From an uncultured Verrucomicrobiales bacterium (GTDB taxonomy: Bacteria; Verrucomicrobiota; Verrucomicrobiia; Verrucomicrobiales; Akkermansiaceae), in NCBI GenBank assembly GCA_938008215.1, contig CALLLS010000004.1, positions 1 through 64,000 of the forward strand: a DNA stretch of 64,000 nt. The letters are read 5' to 3'. A program made the position numbers and the translations under genes. Below are positions 52,127-61,783 of the stretch, piece after piece. Within the stretch, counting starts at the first letter, position 1. The number at the start of each line of letters is the position of its first letter. A model generated the notes under the pieces. That model did no database searches. It was not told the DNA's origin and saw only the letters and a program-made list of their open reading frames with translations.

Positions 52127-52326
52127 TTAAGCGTTTCAGGTAAAGAATCTTGGCTTTTTGTGGTGGGTTGAATAGTGATCTTTATTTCTTGTGTCAGGAG
52201 TTGCCTAGGCAAAGCGTGTAAGAATGAGGAAGCGGTTAATTATTTGGTGGTAGGTGGAAAGTATGGGAGCTAAATGATTTCCAATTTTGTTGTTGTGTAA
52301 GTCTTCTGCTATTTTAACTCTTTGGT

Positions 52327-53301
52327 ATGCACGATTATGTGAAATGGGGAAAGAAAGTCCTAGAGATTGAAAAAAATGCCCTCTGCCATGTTTCCGAGCG
52401 GTTGTGTGATAGCTTTGTAGGGGCGGCAGAGACCTGTTTAGAAACGCTGAGTAAAAAAGGTAAAATCGTGGTTATCGGAGTCGGCAAGTCAGGTAATATA
52501 GGCATTAAGATAGCGGCGACCTTAAATTCTACAGGCTCAACTGCGGTCGTTCTGGACTCACAGAACGCGCTGCATGGTGATTTAGGCTTGATATCTGAGG
52601 AGGACACGGTGCTCGCCATGTCTTACTCTGGCGAGACGCAAGAACTCCTTACGCTTCTTCCGCATATTAAGTTCCAAGGAGTGAAAATTATCGCTCTCAC
52701 CCGTGCTCCAGAATCGACGTTAGGTAAAAATGCTGACTATGTCATCGATTCTAGTGTGGAAGAAGAAGCGTGTCCTTTAAAGCTTGCTCCGACGGCATCA
52801 TCAACAGCTATGCTTGCGCTAGGGGATGCCCTTGCCATGGTTTTATTACAAGCGAGAGGTTTCACTTCTGAAGACTTTGCTAAATATCACCCTGGCGGTG
52901 CGCTGGGAATGGCTCTTCTCACACGGACAGAAGACATCATGCGTAAAGGGGAGAACGTCCCTACCGTGAAGAGGGAGAGTCTCGTGAGAGATGCTCTCAG
53001 CTTAATGTCTAAAAAGCGAGCAGGAGCATGTGTGATCGTGAGTAAGGACAATGAACTTGAAGGCATTTTAACGCATGGAGATTTCATAAGAGCCTATCAA
53101 GCTGACGCGAATATCGGTGATAAGGCAATTCAGGAAGTGATGACGGAGAACCCAATCTTCGTTGAAAGCCACCTATTGGCAGTGGAGGCAGTGAAAATCC
53201 TCCGAGAAAGAAGGATAGATGACTTAGTGGTCATAAACTCTGAAGGAAAAGTGGTGGGACTGATAGACTCACAAGATTTAGCTCGGCATAATATCCTGTA
53301 G
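52327..53301 (+). CDS. kdsD: KpsF/GutQ-type sugar-phosphate isomerase (arabinose 5-phosphate isomerase)
   Basis: Arabinose 5-phosphate isomerase interconverts ribulose 5-phosphate and arabinose 5-phosphate, the first step to Kdo. The 324-residue protein has an SIS domain (about 25-175) with VVIGVGKSGNIGIKIAATLN, ALHGDLGLISEEDTVLAMSY and SGETQELLTLL, then LKLAPTASSTAMLALGDALA and KYHPGGALG. Two CBS domains follow from about 195 to the end. HPGGALG and the CBS pair are hallmarks of the KdsD/KpsF/GutQ family. waaA and lpxK in the window fit a role in lipopolysaccharide. GutQ-like and KdsD-like members cannot be told apart by sequence alone. Confidence 0.92.
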   Translation: MHDYVKWGKKVLEIEKNALCHVSERLCDSFVGAAETCLETLSKKGKIVVIGVGKSGNIGIKIAATLNSTGSTAVVLDSQNALHGDLGLISEEDTVLAMSYSGETQELLTLLPHIKFQGVKIIALTRAPESTLGKNADYVIDSSVEEEACPLKLAPTASSTAMLALGDALAMVLLQARGFTSEDFAKYHPGGALGMALLTRTEDIMRKGENVPTVKRESLVRDALSLMSKKRAGACVIVSKDNELEGILTHGDFIRAYQADANIGDKAIQEVMTENPIFVESHLLAVEAVKILRERRIDDLVVINSEGKVVGLIDSQDLARHNIL

Positions 53302-53326
53302 CGTAATTCTGGTAACCACCATTAAT

Positions 53327-54241
53327 TTGCCTAAAAAAAGAAAAGCGAATTACTCTGGGCTCCAACCTACAAAGGGGTGGGTCGCAAGGAATTATACATT
53401 TTTCAGGCATCGCATCATTCCACAGATATTTCGCAAACCCTTAGGCATTCCTAAGAAGCCAAATTTACAACCTCCTGAGAGAGGTTCGGTAAGGACTACA
53501 TGGATTGGACATGCTTCTTTTTATATTGAGTTTCATGATTACTCACTACTCATAGACCCTGTTTGGGGAACATGGTTAGGCTTTGTGAGGCGGCAGCAAA
53601 TGCCAGGGCTATGTCTGGAGTCTTTACCTACTGTGGATTTGGTTTTAATTTCACACGCTCATGTGGATCACCTACACCGTCATACCTTACGTCAGGTGAA
53701 TTCACACCATGGGATTATTGTAGCTAATGGTAGTGGTGATCTTGTGAAAGGGCTTGGTTTTAGTGAAATTCAAGAAGTAAAAGCATGGGAGGAAAGAGAG
53801 GTGGAAGGAATGAAAATCACCCACACACCTAGTCACCACTGGGGGGCACGATATGGAACAGATACTCACCGTGATTACGGAGGGTATTTGATCGAGTATG
53901 ATGGAATCACTGTATATCATGCTGGGGATAGTGCATATTTTGACGGATTTAGTGAAATCAAGGAGAAGTGCGGAACGGCAATAGATGTCGCGATCTTACC
54001 GATTGGTGCTTATGATGCACCCAGTGGAAGAAATGTGCATATGTCTCCAGAGGAAGCCTTGGATGCCTTTAATGATCTAGGCGCGAAGATAATGATTCCG
54101 ATGCATCACGATACCTTTCCTCTAGGAAATGAAGCGACGGGAGAGGCTAAGGAACGACTCGCTAACCAAGCGGAGAAGCTTTCGATTCAAGAGAAGGTGA
54201 AAATCTTAGAAACAGGCGATCACTTCACTTGGAAGCTTTGA
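53327..54241 (+). CDS. MBL-fold metallo-hydrolase (NAPE-PLD/UlaG-like)
   Basis: The 304-residue protein has a TTG start at 53327 and a basic leader. The metallo-beta-lactamase fold follows: RTTWIGHASFYIEFHDYSLL and IDPVWGTWLGFVRR, the metal motif LISHAHVDHLHRHTLR, then THTPSHHWGARYGTDTHRDY, YHAGDSAYFDGF and MIPMHHDTFPLG. The ligands needed for two metals are present. This subgroup contains phospholipase D-like hydrolases such as NAPE-PLD. A lipid or phosphodiester substrate is plausible but unproven. It starts 25 bp after kdsD and may be co-transcribed. It has no signal peptide. Confidence 0.83.
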   Translation: MPKKRKANYSGLQPTKGWVARNYTFFRHRIIPQIFRKPLGIPKKPNLQPPERGSVRTTWIGHASFYIEFHDYSLLIDPVWGTWLGFVRRQQMPGLCLESLPTVDLVLISHAHVDHLHRHTLRQVNSHHGIIVANGSGDLVKGLGFSEIQEVKAWEEREVEGMKITHTPSHHWGARYGTDTHRDYGGYLIEYDGITVYHAGDSAYFDGFSEIKEKCGTAIDVAILPIGAYDAPSGRNVHMSPEEALDAFNDLGAKIMIPMHHDTFPLGNEATGEAKERLANQAEKLSIQEKVKILETGDHFTWKL

Positions 54242-54262
54242 GCGATCATTTGAAAACTGCTC

Positions 54263-55264
54263 TTAGCGTCGGCTATGCTTTTCCGTGACAGTCTTATAAC
54301 GGATAATTCCATCAGCAATGGCACTAGCCATAGATGTTAGGTAACGATCATCATTGATTTTTCTCGCTTCACTAGAGTTGCTCATAAAGCCTCCTTCAAA
54401 GAGAATAGCGGGATGGCGTACTCCAGTGAGAACGGTGAATCTGGCTCTACGGATTCCACGGTCTTTCGCGCCAAGTTTCCTTATTGCTTGTCCGTGGACA
54501 GCAGTAGCAAGTGCGATGTTCATGTAGTCTTGTGAATTTCCCGTTCTTATTTGAAGGTCGCTAGATTTTAGACCTCTTCCGTAATGTGCTACTCCTGGAG
54601 GAGAGAGAGAGAATGTCTCTATACCGTCTGCTCGGCCTGCGCCACCTGCGTTAAAGTGGAGGCTGATAAAAATGGCGTCTTGGTAACGGTTTGCGATTGC
54701 TACGCGCTGTTGTAATGAGGGGTAAGAATCACCTGGGCGGGTCATGACTACCTTAAAGCCAACCTTTTCTAGAAGGACCTTCACTTTTCTTGCTAAAGAT
54801 AATGTATAGGTTTTCTCCTGACCGTAGTGGTTTACTGTTCCCGGTTCATAACCACCGTGACCAGGATCTAAGATGACAGTTTTTAACGTGCGCCCATTGT
54901 TAATATGGGAAGGGCGGAGGATGGGGTGAATGAGCTTTACCCAATCAATCTGAGAGATAAGAATTTTCCCACTTTTAGCGACTACGGGATAAGAGAAGTG
55001 GAATTTAAGGTTGTTAATGAAGATTTCTTGAGAGCCGATGATGAAATCAATATTCACGCCTTTCAACACGGAGGCATAACGGATTTTATTTGATGCCTTA
55101 TACTCTTTTTTAAATTTGTATTCTTTATAAAAACTTGGGATTTGAGCAGCATCTACGTATTTTTGATTCAAATGCACGATTGTATCCCATTCTGCGAAAG
55201 CAGGAATGACACTTATGATGAAAATCAAAAGTGCAGTGAGATGCTTTTGAGGTGAATAAGGCAT
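54263..55264 (-). CDS. N-acetylmuramoyl-L-alanine amidase (Amidase_3), exported
   Basis: The 333-residue protein has a signal peptide (HLTALLIFIISVIPAFAEWD) and an N-terminal domain of about 90 residues resembling the copper-amine-oxidase-like substrate-binding fold (IFINNLKFHFSYPVVAKSGK). The amidase domain then runs to the end. Zinc ligands and catalytic glutamates are visible in TVILDPGHGGYEPGTVN, IFISLHFNAGGAGRADGIET and AILFEGGFMSNSSEARKI. Such enzymes cut the amide bond between MurNAc and the peptide and split daughter cells. It is convergent with the MBL-fold gene. A second, shorter amidase is encoded at 63399. Confidence 0.92.
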   Translation of the reverse strand: MPYSPQKHLTALLIFIISVIPAFAEWDTIVHLNQKYVDAAQIPSFYKEYKFKKEYKASNKIRYASVLKGVNIDFIIGSQEIFINNLKFHFSYPVVAKSGKILISQIDWVKLIHPILRPSHINNGRTLKTVILDPGHGGYEPGTVNHYGQEKTYTLSLARKVKVLLEKVGFKVVMTRPGDSYPSLQQRVAIANRYQDAIFISLHFNAGGAGRADGIETFSLSPPGVAHYGRGLKSSDLQIRTGNSQDYMNIALATAVHGQAIRKLGAKDRGIRRARFTVLTGVRHPAILFEGGFMSNSSEARKINDDRYLTSMASAIADGIIRYKTVTEKHSRR

Positions 55265-55366
55265 TTGAGTAAGAATCTATTTTTCAGTAAGGACAGATTC
55301 GTAGTTCGACAAGGAAAAGGTTTGCTCTGCTTAATGATTTTTCATTTTCTCATGTAAGTTGAAAAT

Positions 55367-56059
55367 ATGAGCGCTGCTTCCCAAGAGATTATTCTAAAAA
55401 ATGTGAGAAGTTGTTATTCATCTAAGCGAGAAGCATCCTTTTTTTCTATTCCTGAGTTTACCTTGGAGAAGGGAGCGCAGCTTGCGCTGCTGGGGAAAAG
55501 TGGAAGTGGTAAATCTACGCTATTACATCTCATAGCTGGTCTCATTCCAGTGAAGGCGGGGCGAGCAAGGGTGTGTGGTGAGGAACTGATGGGGATGAAG
55601 GAGCATGCAAGGGATTTGGTAAGAAGAGAGCATATCGGACTCGTTTTCCAGACCTATCAGCTTCTTGATGAGTTTACTGTGATTGAAAATGTGCTCATGG
55701 GTAGCTTTTTCTCTGGAGTTAAGAAAGAAGCGGAAGGAGAGGCTAAAACGCTTTTATCGAAAGTAGGTTTAGAGAACTACGCTTCACGTTTCCCATCCGA
55801 ACTCAGTGTTGGGCAGCGTCAGCGAGTAGCGATCGTCCGAGCCTTAATTAAAAGGCCAGCATTAATTTTAGCGGATGAGCCGACAGGGGCGCTAGATAGA
55901 GAGACAGGGTATCAAGTAAGCGCGCTTTTGAAAGATTTAGCAAAGGAGCAGGGAAGTAGTATGATCTTTGTGACACATGATGAGGAACTGGCATCTACTT
56001 TTCCATCTCAAGCACAAGTCACAGATCTGATCAGGTGGGAAAAGGGGGATCCAGTATGA
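55367..56059 (+). CDS. ABC transporter ATP-binding protein (LolD/MacB type)
   Basis: The 230-residue protein has all ABC motifs: Walker A LLGKSGSGKSTLLHLIAGL near residue 40, the Q-loop in LVFQTYQLLDEFTVIENVLM, signature ELSVGQRQRVAIVRALIKRP and Walker B LILADEPTGALDRETG with the catalytic glutamate. FVTHDEELA carries the switch histidine. The sequence type (TGALD, YQLLDEF) is that of LolD/MacB/FtsE ATPases, which drive lipoprotein release or substrate export with FtsX-fold permeases. Its stop overlaps the start of the permease gene in an ATGA arrangement, so the two subunits are translationally coupled. Confidence 0.93.
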   Translation: MSAASQEIILKNVRSCYSSKREASFFSIPEFTLEKGAQLALLGKSGSGKSTLLHLIAGLIPVKAGRARVCGEELMGMKEHARDLVRREHIGLVFQTYQLLDEFTVIENVLMGSFFSGVKKEAEGEAKTLLSKVGLENYASRFPSELSVGQRQRVAIVRALIKRPALILADEPTGALDRETGYQVSALLKDLAKEQGSSMIFVTHDEELASTFPSQAQVTDLIRWEKGDPV

Positions 56060-57273
56060 GCTCATTATTTAAAATCTCTTGGAGAATGTTATGGTCTCGG
56101 AAATGGATCACATTTGCGACTCTCTTCGCGCTCATTCTCCCCACCGCTTTAGCAGTTATTCTAGTGGTAGTTAGGTATCAAACAGAAGGAGCGTTAAAGA
56201 AAGATGCTGGTCAAATTGATTTGGTAGTAGGAGCTAAGGGTGGGGCGATGCAACTCGTTCTGAGTTCACTGTATCATCTGGGTATGCCAACTGGTAACAT
56301 TCTTTACGAGAACTATGAGACACTTAAGGAGGATCAGCGCGTGAAGGCAGCTGTTCCCATCGGGCTGGGAGATAATTATGACGGATATCGCATCGTAGGG
56401 ACAGAGAGCGCATTGTTTGATTTAAAGGATCACGCGGGAACGCAGATGCTTAATTTCAGAGAAGGAGAGGCGTTTACCGCAGATACCTTTGAGGCAGTGA
56501 TTGGGGCGCAAGTGGCGGACTTATCGGGCTTAGGGCTGGGTGCCACTTTTCACGGAACACACGGGCTTCTGAGAGTGCCTGGGGCAGAGCTTCATACTGA
56601 CTTTACTTACCGAGTGGTGGGAGTACTAGAGCCGACCGGCAGCGCGAAAGATCGCGCCATTTTCGTGCCCATCTCTGCGGTATGGAAGGTTCACCATGCG
56701 GAGGAGTCTGTGCATCAAGTTTTTAAAGGGGCGCAGCCAATCGTAAAAGAGGTGACGGCGGTTTTAGTGCAATTAGAGTCTGCGGGGCTAAGGCTTTGGA
56801 TGCTAGATGAACTGAAAAAGAAGCCGAATCTTATGGCGGCGGTTCCCATCAATGAAGTTCTCGCGATGTCTCAGATATATCTCGCCCCATTTCAGAAGAT
56901 GCTTTTTCTTATTACGATAGGCGTCGTCATTGTATCCTGTCTCGTTATTTTACTAGCTCTTTACCAAGCGATTGAGCGACGGGAGAAAAGCTTACTGACG
57001 CTTAGAAGCCTGGGGGCTAAGAGATCAGAGATTAGCTTAATCCTCTTTTATGAATTAGCTTTTCTGATTTGCTCTGGTGTGATTCTGGGGGGCGTTATTG
57101 GTCATTTGGTCGTGCAGGTTCTCTCAGGCATCATCTACCAAAAAACAGGTCTTATTCTCCATGCATGGAGCCTCGCACCGGGGGAGCTTCCTATCCTAGG
57201 AGGAATTGCAGGAATCCTTTTCCTTATCGGGCTCTTTCCGATTTTTAGTATTTACCGGAAAACTGTTGTTTAA
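56056..57273 (+). CDS. ABC transporter permease (FtsX/MacB fold)
   Basis: From the ATG at 56056 (MSSLFKISWRMLWSRKW) the protein has about 405 residues. One N-terminal membrane helix (TFATLFALILPTALAVILVV) is followed by a periplasmic domain of about 230 residues. Three C-terminal helices follow: MLFLITIGVVIVSCLVILLA, ALAFLICSGVILGGVIGHLV-like, and LGGIAGILFLIGLFPIFSIY. This is the FtsX/MacB permease topology. ERREKSLLTLRSLGAKRSEI in the last loop is typical. It works with the ATPase encoded just before. The substrate is not known. No membrane fusion protein is adjacent. Confidence 0.88.
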   Translation: MSSLFKISWRMLWSRKWITFATLFALILPTALAVILVVVRYQTEGALKKDAGQIDLVVGAKGGAMQLVLSSLYHLGMPTGNILYENYETLKEDQRVKAAVPIGLGDNYDGYRIVGTESALFDLKDHAGTQMLNFREGEAFTADTFEAVIGAQVADLSGLGLGATFHGTHGLLRVPGAELHTDFTYRVVGVLEPTGSAKDRAIFVPISAVWKVHHAEESVHQVFKGAQPIVKEVTAVLVQLESAGLRLWMLDELKKKPNLMAAVPINEVLAMSQIYLAPFQKMLFLITIGVVIVSCLVILLALYQAIERREKSLLTLRSLGAKRSEISLILFYELAFLICSGVILGGVIGHLVVQVLSGIIYQKTGLILHAWSLAPGELPILGGIAGILFLIGLFPIFSIYRKTVV

Positions 57274-57341
57274 ATTATTAGGAGGGCATGATTTTTTTAA
57301 AGTTCTATATCTACATACCTTACCCGTGCTACAGAAAAGGC

Positions 57342-57384
57342 TTTTTATCAAAAAGCCCCTACCTTATATAAAAACGGCAGGGGC
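57342..57384 (-). terminator. Intrinsic terminator of the outer-membrane efflux gene
   Basis: On the minus strand GCCCCTGCC, a 12-nt loop and GGTAGGGGC form a nine-pair stem with one G-U pair, followed by TTTTT. It lies about 108 bp after the stop of the leftward gene at 57493. An overlapping plus-strand stem GGCTTTTT/AAAAAGCC (57339-57357) lacks a following T-run and is probably incidental. Confidence 0.7.
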
Positions 57385-57492
57385 GATTCGATGAATAGCC
57401 TTTAATCAATGCTCTTGCTTACGCTCAAGGTAGATAAGCCACTCATAAAGCTTGGATTGAAACCATATCCATTTGTGGATCTTGATATCGCT

Positions 57493-58881
57493 TTATGGAT
57501 TTCCACCAACGGCAAGGAAGAGATTCACTTGGTTTTGCAGTCGTTCATTCTGAATACGAATGAGTGAGGAGCGCGCATTTACCGCTCTGCGCTGGGACTC
57601 AAGCACAGAGAGAATTCGCGCATTGGCAAGACCAGAGGAATAGTCGCGCTGGGCTTGAGCTTCCGCAAGGGTTGTGATACGCACTTCTTTTTTAAGCAAC
57701 TCTGCTTGTTCTGCAATTGCTTTATCTGCCATCAGTGCAAACTCTACTTCTTGAAAAGCGATTAAAGCGGCGTTAGAGTAGCGTTGGATAGCGATTTTGT
57801 GTTGAATGAGAGCTTGGGAGATAGCTGCTTTTCTCTCTCCGCCGTCAACGAGAGGCTGAGAAAGGGAGCTAGCGACAGACCACGCAAGAAAAGTGGGGTT
57901 CAGAAGTTCTGTGATTGAAACGGAGGAATCACTCACACGCCCTGAAAGTGAGATGCTAGGGAGTAAAGCTTTTTGGCGTATATCTACTTCTTTTACTAAG
58001 CTTGCGAGCTGTGCTCGTGAGGCAATAAGGTCAGGGCGTTGTTCTATGACGCCTTGTGGAAGTGTATTAGGTAATGATGAGATGGGTGAGGGGAGCTCTT
58101 GCTTAGAGAAGAGGCTTCCATCGGGGTATCGACCTAGAAGTATTTGCAGGGCTTGTGATGTGCGCGCAAGATTAAGCTTGGCCTCAGAGACGTTGCGCTG
58201 AGCAGAAGTGACGTTGTTTCGCCCAAACTGGACATCAAGAGCATCTACTCCCGGGATGCCGGCTTTATAGTTTCGCTCAATGATGCGCAGGCTTTTATTG
58301 AAGTTGTGGAGGGTCTCTTCTGTGAGGTTGAGAGACTCTCGTGCGGAAAGGAGATTAAAGTAAGCGCTGGTCACGGTGCCAGCTAAGGAAAGCCTAGCCG
58401 AGAAGTAGTCCGCTTTTGCTGCGGTAGTATCGAGCCTTGCTTGCTCTCTTTGATCCTTTAAGCGTCCCCAAAGATCTGCCTCCCATCCTGTACTAAAAGA
58501 AAGCGAGAGCGGGGTGGATTCATTAATGTCGCCATAATCGTTAGAGCCAGAATTTGTGATAGATGCGCCTCCATTTAAATTTGGTCTTTGACGCGCCTTA
58601 GTGATGATCTCCAATGCTTTTAGCTGATCTATTCTCAGAGCGGTAGCTTTCAAAGAGTAATTATTCTCTAAAGCCTCGTTTACTAATGAAGTGAGGGAAG
58701 AATCCTTGAATTTCTTTACCCAGTTATGTGCATCACTTCCATTGTTTAGGCGCGTGACCCAAGTGCTAGGAATGGGGATGTCTTCAGAGTCTTGTTTTAT
58801 CTTAGGAAATAACGGAGAGAGAGCTCCGCAACTTGAGAGTAGCGGAATCAAAAAGAGAACTTTAATATAATTGTTGGGCAC
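57493..58881 (-). CDS. Outer-membrane efflux lipoprotein (NodT/OprM family)
   Basis: The 462-residue protein has a lipoprotein signal (NYIKVLFLIPLLSSCG, lipobox cysteine near residue 18) and two outer-membrane efflux (OEP) repeats. Typical parts are WVKKFKDSSLTSLVNEALEN, TGWEADLWGRLKDQREQARL, NYKAGIPGVDALDVQFGRNN, LPQGVIEQRPDLIASRAQLA and LAWSVASSLSQPLVDGGERK. It forms a trimeric outer-membrane tunnel and works with an inner-membrane pump. The RND pump and membrane fusion genes that usually accompany it are absent. It is convergent with an ABC exporter pair, which could be a partner, although no MacA-like adaptor is seen. It has its own terminator. Confidence 0.93.
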   Translation of the reverse strand: MPNNYIKVLFLIPLLSSCGALSPLFPKIKQDSEDIPIPSTWVTRLNNGSDAHNWVKKFKDSSLTSLVNEALENNYSLKATALRIDQLKALEIITKARQRPNLNGGASITNSGSNDYGDINESTPLSLSFSTGWEADLWGRLKDQREQARLDTTAAKADYFSARLSLAGTVTSAYFNLLSARESLNLTEETLHNFNKSLRIIERNYKAGIPGVDALDVQFGRNNVTSAQRNVSEAKLNLARTSQALQILLGRYPDGSLFSKQELPSPISSLPNTLPQGVIEQRPDLIASRAQLASLVKEVDIRQKALLPSISLSGRVSDSSVSITELLNPTFLAWSVASSLSQPLVDGGERKAAISQALIQHKIAIQRYSNAALIAFQEVEFALMADKAIAEQAELLKKEVRITTLAEAQAQRDYSSGLANARILSVLESQRRAVNARSSLIRIQNERLQNQVNLFLAVGGNP

Positions 58882-58962
58882 GAAGACTTAAAGGCAAGAT
58901 TATGATTTCATGATTTCGCCATATTTTCAACGTGTCAAGCAGTCCATTTCTTAAGCTCAAAC

Positions 58963-58992
58963 GAAAAAGCCACAGTGAAATACTGTGGCTTT
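58963..58992 (-). terminator. Intrinsic terminator of sdhCAB
   Basis: On the minus strand AAGCCACAGT, loop ATTTC, ACTGTGGCTT is a perfect ten-pair stem followed by a short T-run (TTTCGTTT; the stem's last two bases are also T). It lies 25 bp after the sdhB stop. Confidence 0.9.
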
Positions 58993-59016
58993 CTTAAAAT
59001 TATTGTATAGTTAGCT

Positions 59017-59784
59017 CTAAACCGTCGCTACGGCTTCTTTAGCAGAGGCGAGAGCGAAGTCTCGGTTAAGCTTGGAGATGTTGTCAGCCGAGATAAGCTT
59101 AGGACATGCTGCTTCACATTCGTATTGATTTGTACAGTTGCCAAAGCCTTCTTCATCCATTTGACGCACCATTGCGAGGACACGCTTGTCTTTCTCTGGT
59201 TGACCCTGAGGAAGAGTATTCAAGTGAGACGCTTTAGCGGAGACGAAGAGCATAGCCGAAGAGTTCTTACAAGATGCGACACAAGCACCGCAACCTATAC
59301 AGGTAGCAGCATCGAATGCCCAGTCAGCTTGATCTTTAGGAATAGGAACAGAGTTTGCATCTGGAGCAGATCCCGTGCGAACGTCAATGTATCCACCTGC
59401 CGCAATGATATTATCAAAAGATGTTCTATCGACGATGAGATCTTTCATTACAGGGAAGGCATTTGCGCGGAAAGGCTCTATCCATATAGTGTCTCCATCA
59501 TTGAATTTACGCATGTGAACCTGACATGTTGTCACACCCTCTTCCTTAGAATGAGGAACACCGTTAATGGTGAGAGAACACATTCCACAGATTCCTTCGC
59601 GACAGTCATGATCAAAGTGAATGGGGTCTGCGCCTTCTTCAAGGATCTCTTGGTTTACAATATCAAGCATCTCTAGAAAAGAGGCCTCCGTTGGAATACC
59701 GTTCGCTTTACGAGTCTCTATCCAGCCATCATTATCAGGAGACGGCTGACGCCAGATTTTGAGAGTTAAGTTAAGTTTAGCCAT
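59017..59784 (-). CDS. sdhB: Succinate dehydrogenase/fumarate reductase, iron-sulfur subunit
   Basis: SdhB passes electrons from flavin to quinone through three iron-sulfur clusters. In the 255-residue protein the [2Fe-2S] site is [19 protein letters not shown] near residue 60. The [4Fe-4S] and [3Fe-4S] ligands are in [15 protein letters not shown] near 162 and [17 protein letters not shown] near 215. These patterns are complete. The C-terminal [10 protein letters not shown] is typical of the Bacteroidetes-type enzyme. It is the last gene of sdhC-sdhA-sdhB and is followed by a strong terminator. Confidence 0.97.
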   Translation of the reverse strand: MAKLNLTLKIWRQPSPDNDGWIETRKANGIPTEASFLEMLDIVNQEILEEGADPIHFDHDCREGICGMCSLTINGVPHSKEEGVTTCQVHMRKFNDGDTIWIEPFRANAFPVMKDLIVDRTSFDNIIAAGGYIDVRTGSAPDANSVPIPKDQADWAFDAATCIGCGACVASCKNSSAMLFVSAKASHLNTLPQGQPEKDKRVLAMVRQMDEEGFGNCTNQYECEAACPKLISADNISKLNRDFALASAKEAVATV

Positions 59785-59795
59785 TTGTTTTGAGA

Positions 59796-61766
59796 TTATG
59801 CGTATGAACGGATTGCGAGTTTTACGTTCTCGTATTCGAGAACTTCTTTATGGAGAGCAGGGGTTTGGTTATACCCTCTGTATTCCCAAGCAGAAACGTA
59901 ACAGAAATTGTCATCATCACGAAGTGCTTCTCCTGGTTGAGTTTTACCTGATTTTACTTCAGGAGAATCTTCAGTGAATTGGTATTCACCACGGAAGTGT
60001 CCGCCACAAGATTCTTCACGATCAAGAGCATCCTCATAGAGCATTTCTGCAAACTCAAGGAAGTCAGCAACACGCATCGCTTTCTCTAGCTCCATATTAA
60101 TACTTTCAGCTGTTCCTGGAATACGAACATCATTGTAGAACTCTTCACGAAGCGCCTTAATTTTTGTTATCGCTTCTTCTAAACCTTCTTTTCGGCGATC
60201 CATTCCACATTTATCCCATGTGAGTAGACCCATTTCACGGTGGAAGTGATCAACAGTCTTTGTCCCTTGAATGGACATAAGTTTATTGATGCTGTCACTT
60301 ACCGCTTTTTCTGCCTCAGTAAATTCAGGGTGGTCAATCGTTACTGATCCTGGTTTTTGTGTCGCTAAGTAGTTAGCAATGGTTGTCGGAATAACAAAGT
60401 ATCCATCAGCAAGACCTTGCATGAGAGCGGATGCTCCAAGGCGGTTTGCTCCGTGGTCAGAGAAGTTTGCTTCTCCGAGGACGTGTAGTCCAGTGAGATT
60501 TGATTGGAGATTGTAGTCCACCCAAAGTCCACCCATTGTATAGTGAACAGCAGGGTAAATCATCATTGGCTCTTTGTATGGATTTGTGCCTGCGATCTTC
60601 TCATACATCTGAAAGAGGTTTCCATAGCGAGCGCGGATCGCATCTTCTCCAAGGCGTTCGATAGGGTCACGGAAATCAAGGTAAACTCCAAGACCTGTTT
60701 TAGATACGCCACGTCCATCATCACAGGCTTCCTTAGCGGCACGAGAGGAAATGTCACGAGGAGCGAGGTTCCCGAATGACGGGTATTTACGCTCTAGGTA
60801 ATAATCACGATCTTCATCGGGGATGTCTGCAGCAGTCTTTTTCCCTTCTCGAATCGCTTGCGCGTCTTCTTTTTTAGCAGGTGCCCAGATGCGTCCGTCA
60901 TTACGGAGAGACTCAGACATGAGCGTGAGCTTGGACTGGTAATCACCACTGACAGGAATACAAGTAGGGTGGATTTGCGTGTAACATGGGTTAGCAAAGT
61001 AAGCTCCTTTTTTCCATGCTTTCACAGCAGCGGATGCATTACAGCCCATTGCATTTGTGGAAAGGTAAAAGACGTTTCCATACCCACCTGTAGCGAGGAT
61101 AACGGTATCTGCGGCGTAGGACTTAATCTTTCCGTTTCTCATATCACGAACAACGATCCCTTTAGCGTGCCCATCGACAACCACAAGATCTACCATTTCT
61201 GTGCGTGTAAACATTTCTACACCACCATTGTTAATCTCTTTTTCGAGCGCTTGATATGCTCCTAGAAGAAGCTGCTGTCCCGTTTGTCCACGAGCGTAAA
61301 ATGTTCGGGAAACTTGTGCTCCTCCAAAGGAGCGGTTAGCGAGTAGTCCGCCGTATTCACGAGCGAAGGGGACTCCTTGCGCTGTTGCTTGATCAATGAT
61401 GTTTACGGATACTTCCGCCAGACGGTGGACATTTGCTTCACGGGAGCGGAAGTCTCCACCTTTTACGGTATCATAGAAGAGGCGTTGCACGGAATCGCCA
61501 TCATTTTGGTAGTTTTTAGCAGCATTAATTCCACCTTGTGCGGCGATGGAGTGGGCGCGACGCGGAGAATCTTGATAGCAAAAACATTTAATTTTATAAC
61601 CGAGCTCAGAAAGAGTGGCTGCCGCGGATGCTCCTGCTAAACCTGAACCTACCACGATGATGTTATATTTTCTCTTATTGGCTGGGTTAATCAGCTTAGA
61701 GTTCATCTTGTGGTTCGTCCATTTTTCAGTGACGGGACCTTCTGGAATATTTGAATTTAGTGACAT
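59796..61766 (-). CDS. sdhA: Succinate dehydrogenase/fumarate reductase, flavoprotein subunit
   Basis: SdhA oxidises succinate to fumarate (complex II) with covalently bound FAD. The 656-residue protein starts with an FAD site [20 protein letters not shown]. The histidine that carries FAD is in [47 protein letters not shown] and [20 protein letters not shown] follow. This longer type (about 650 residues) with [15 protein letters not shown] is the Bacteroidetes/Chlorobi/Verrucomicrobia form. It is the middle gene of sdhCAB, with short gaps of 17 and 11 bp. AGGA precedes the ATG at normal spacing. Confidence 0.97.
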   Translation of the reverse strand: MSLNSNIPEGPVTEKWTNHKMNSKLINPANKRKYNIIVVGSGLAGASAAATLSELGYKIKCFCYQDSPRRAHSIAAQGGINAAKNYQNDGDSVQRLFYDTVKGGDFRSREANVHRLAEVSVNIIDQATAQGVPFAREYGGLLANRSFGGAQVSRTFYARGQTGQQLLLGAYQALEKEINNGGVEMFTRTEMVDLVVVDGHAKGIVVRDMRNGKIKSYAADTVILATGGYGNVFYLSTNAMGCNASAAVKAWKKGAYFANPCYTQIHPTCIPVSGDYQSKLTLMSESLRNDGRIWAPAKKEDAQAIREGKKTAADIPDEDRDYYLERKYPSFGNLAPRDISSRAAKEACDDGRGVSKTGLGVYLDFRDPIERLGEDAIRARYGNLFQMYEKIAGTNPYKEPMMIYPAVHYTMGGLWVDYNLQSNLTGLHVLGEANFSDHGANRLGASALMQGLADGYFVIPTTIANYLATQKPGSVTIDHPEFTEAEKAVSDSINKLMSIQGTKTVDHFHREMGLLTWDKCGMDRRKEGLEEAITKIKALREEFYNDVRIPGTAESINMELEKAMRVADFLEFAEMLYEDALDREESCGGHFRGEYQFTEDSPEVKSGKTQPGEALRDDDNFCYVSAWEYRGYNQTPALHKEVLEYENVKLAIRSYA

Positions 61767-61783
61767 GGTTTCCTGCTATGAAA

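Noticed and set aside
59125-61640. Several rightward ORFs of 60-183 codons opposite sdhA and sdhB
   Set aside because: All lie antisense within well-conserved coding sequence and have low-complexity, serine- and cysteine-rich translations typical of shadows.
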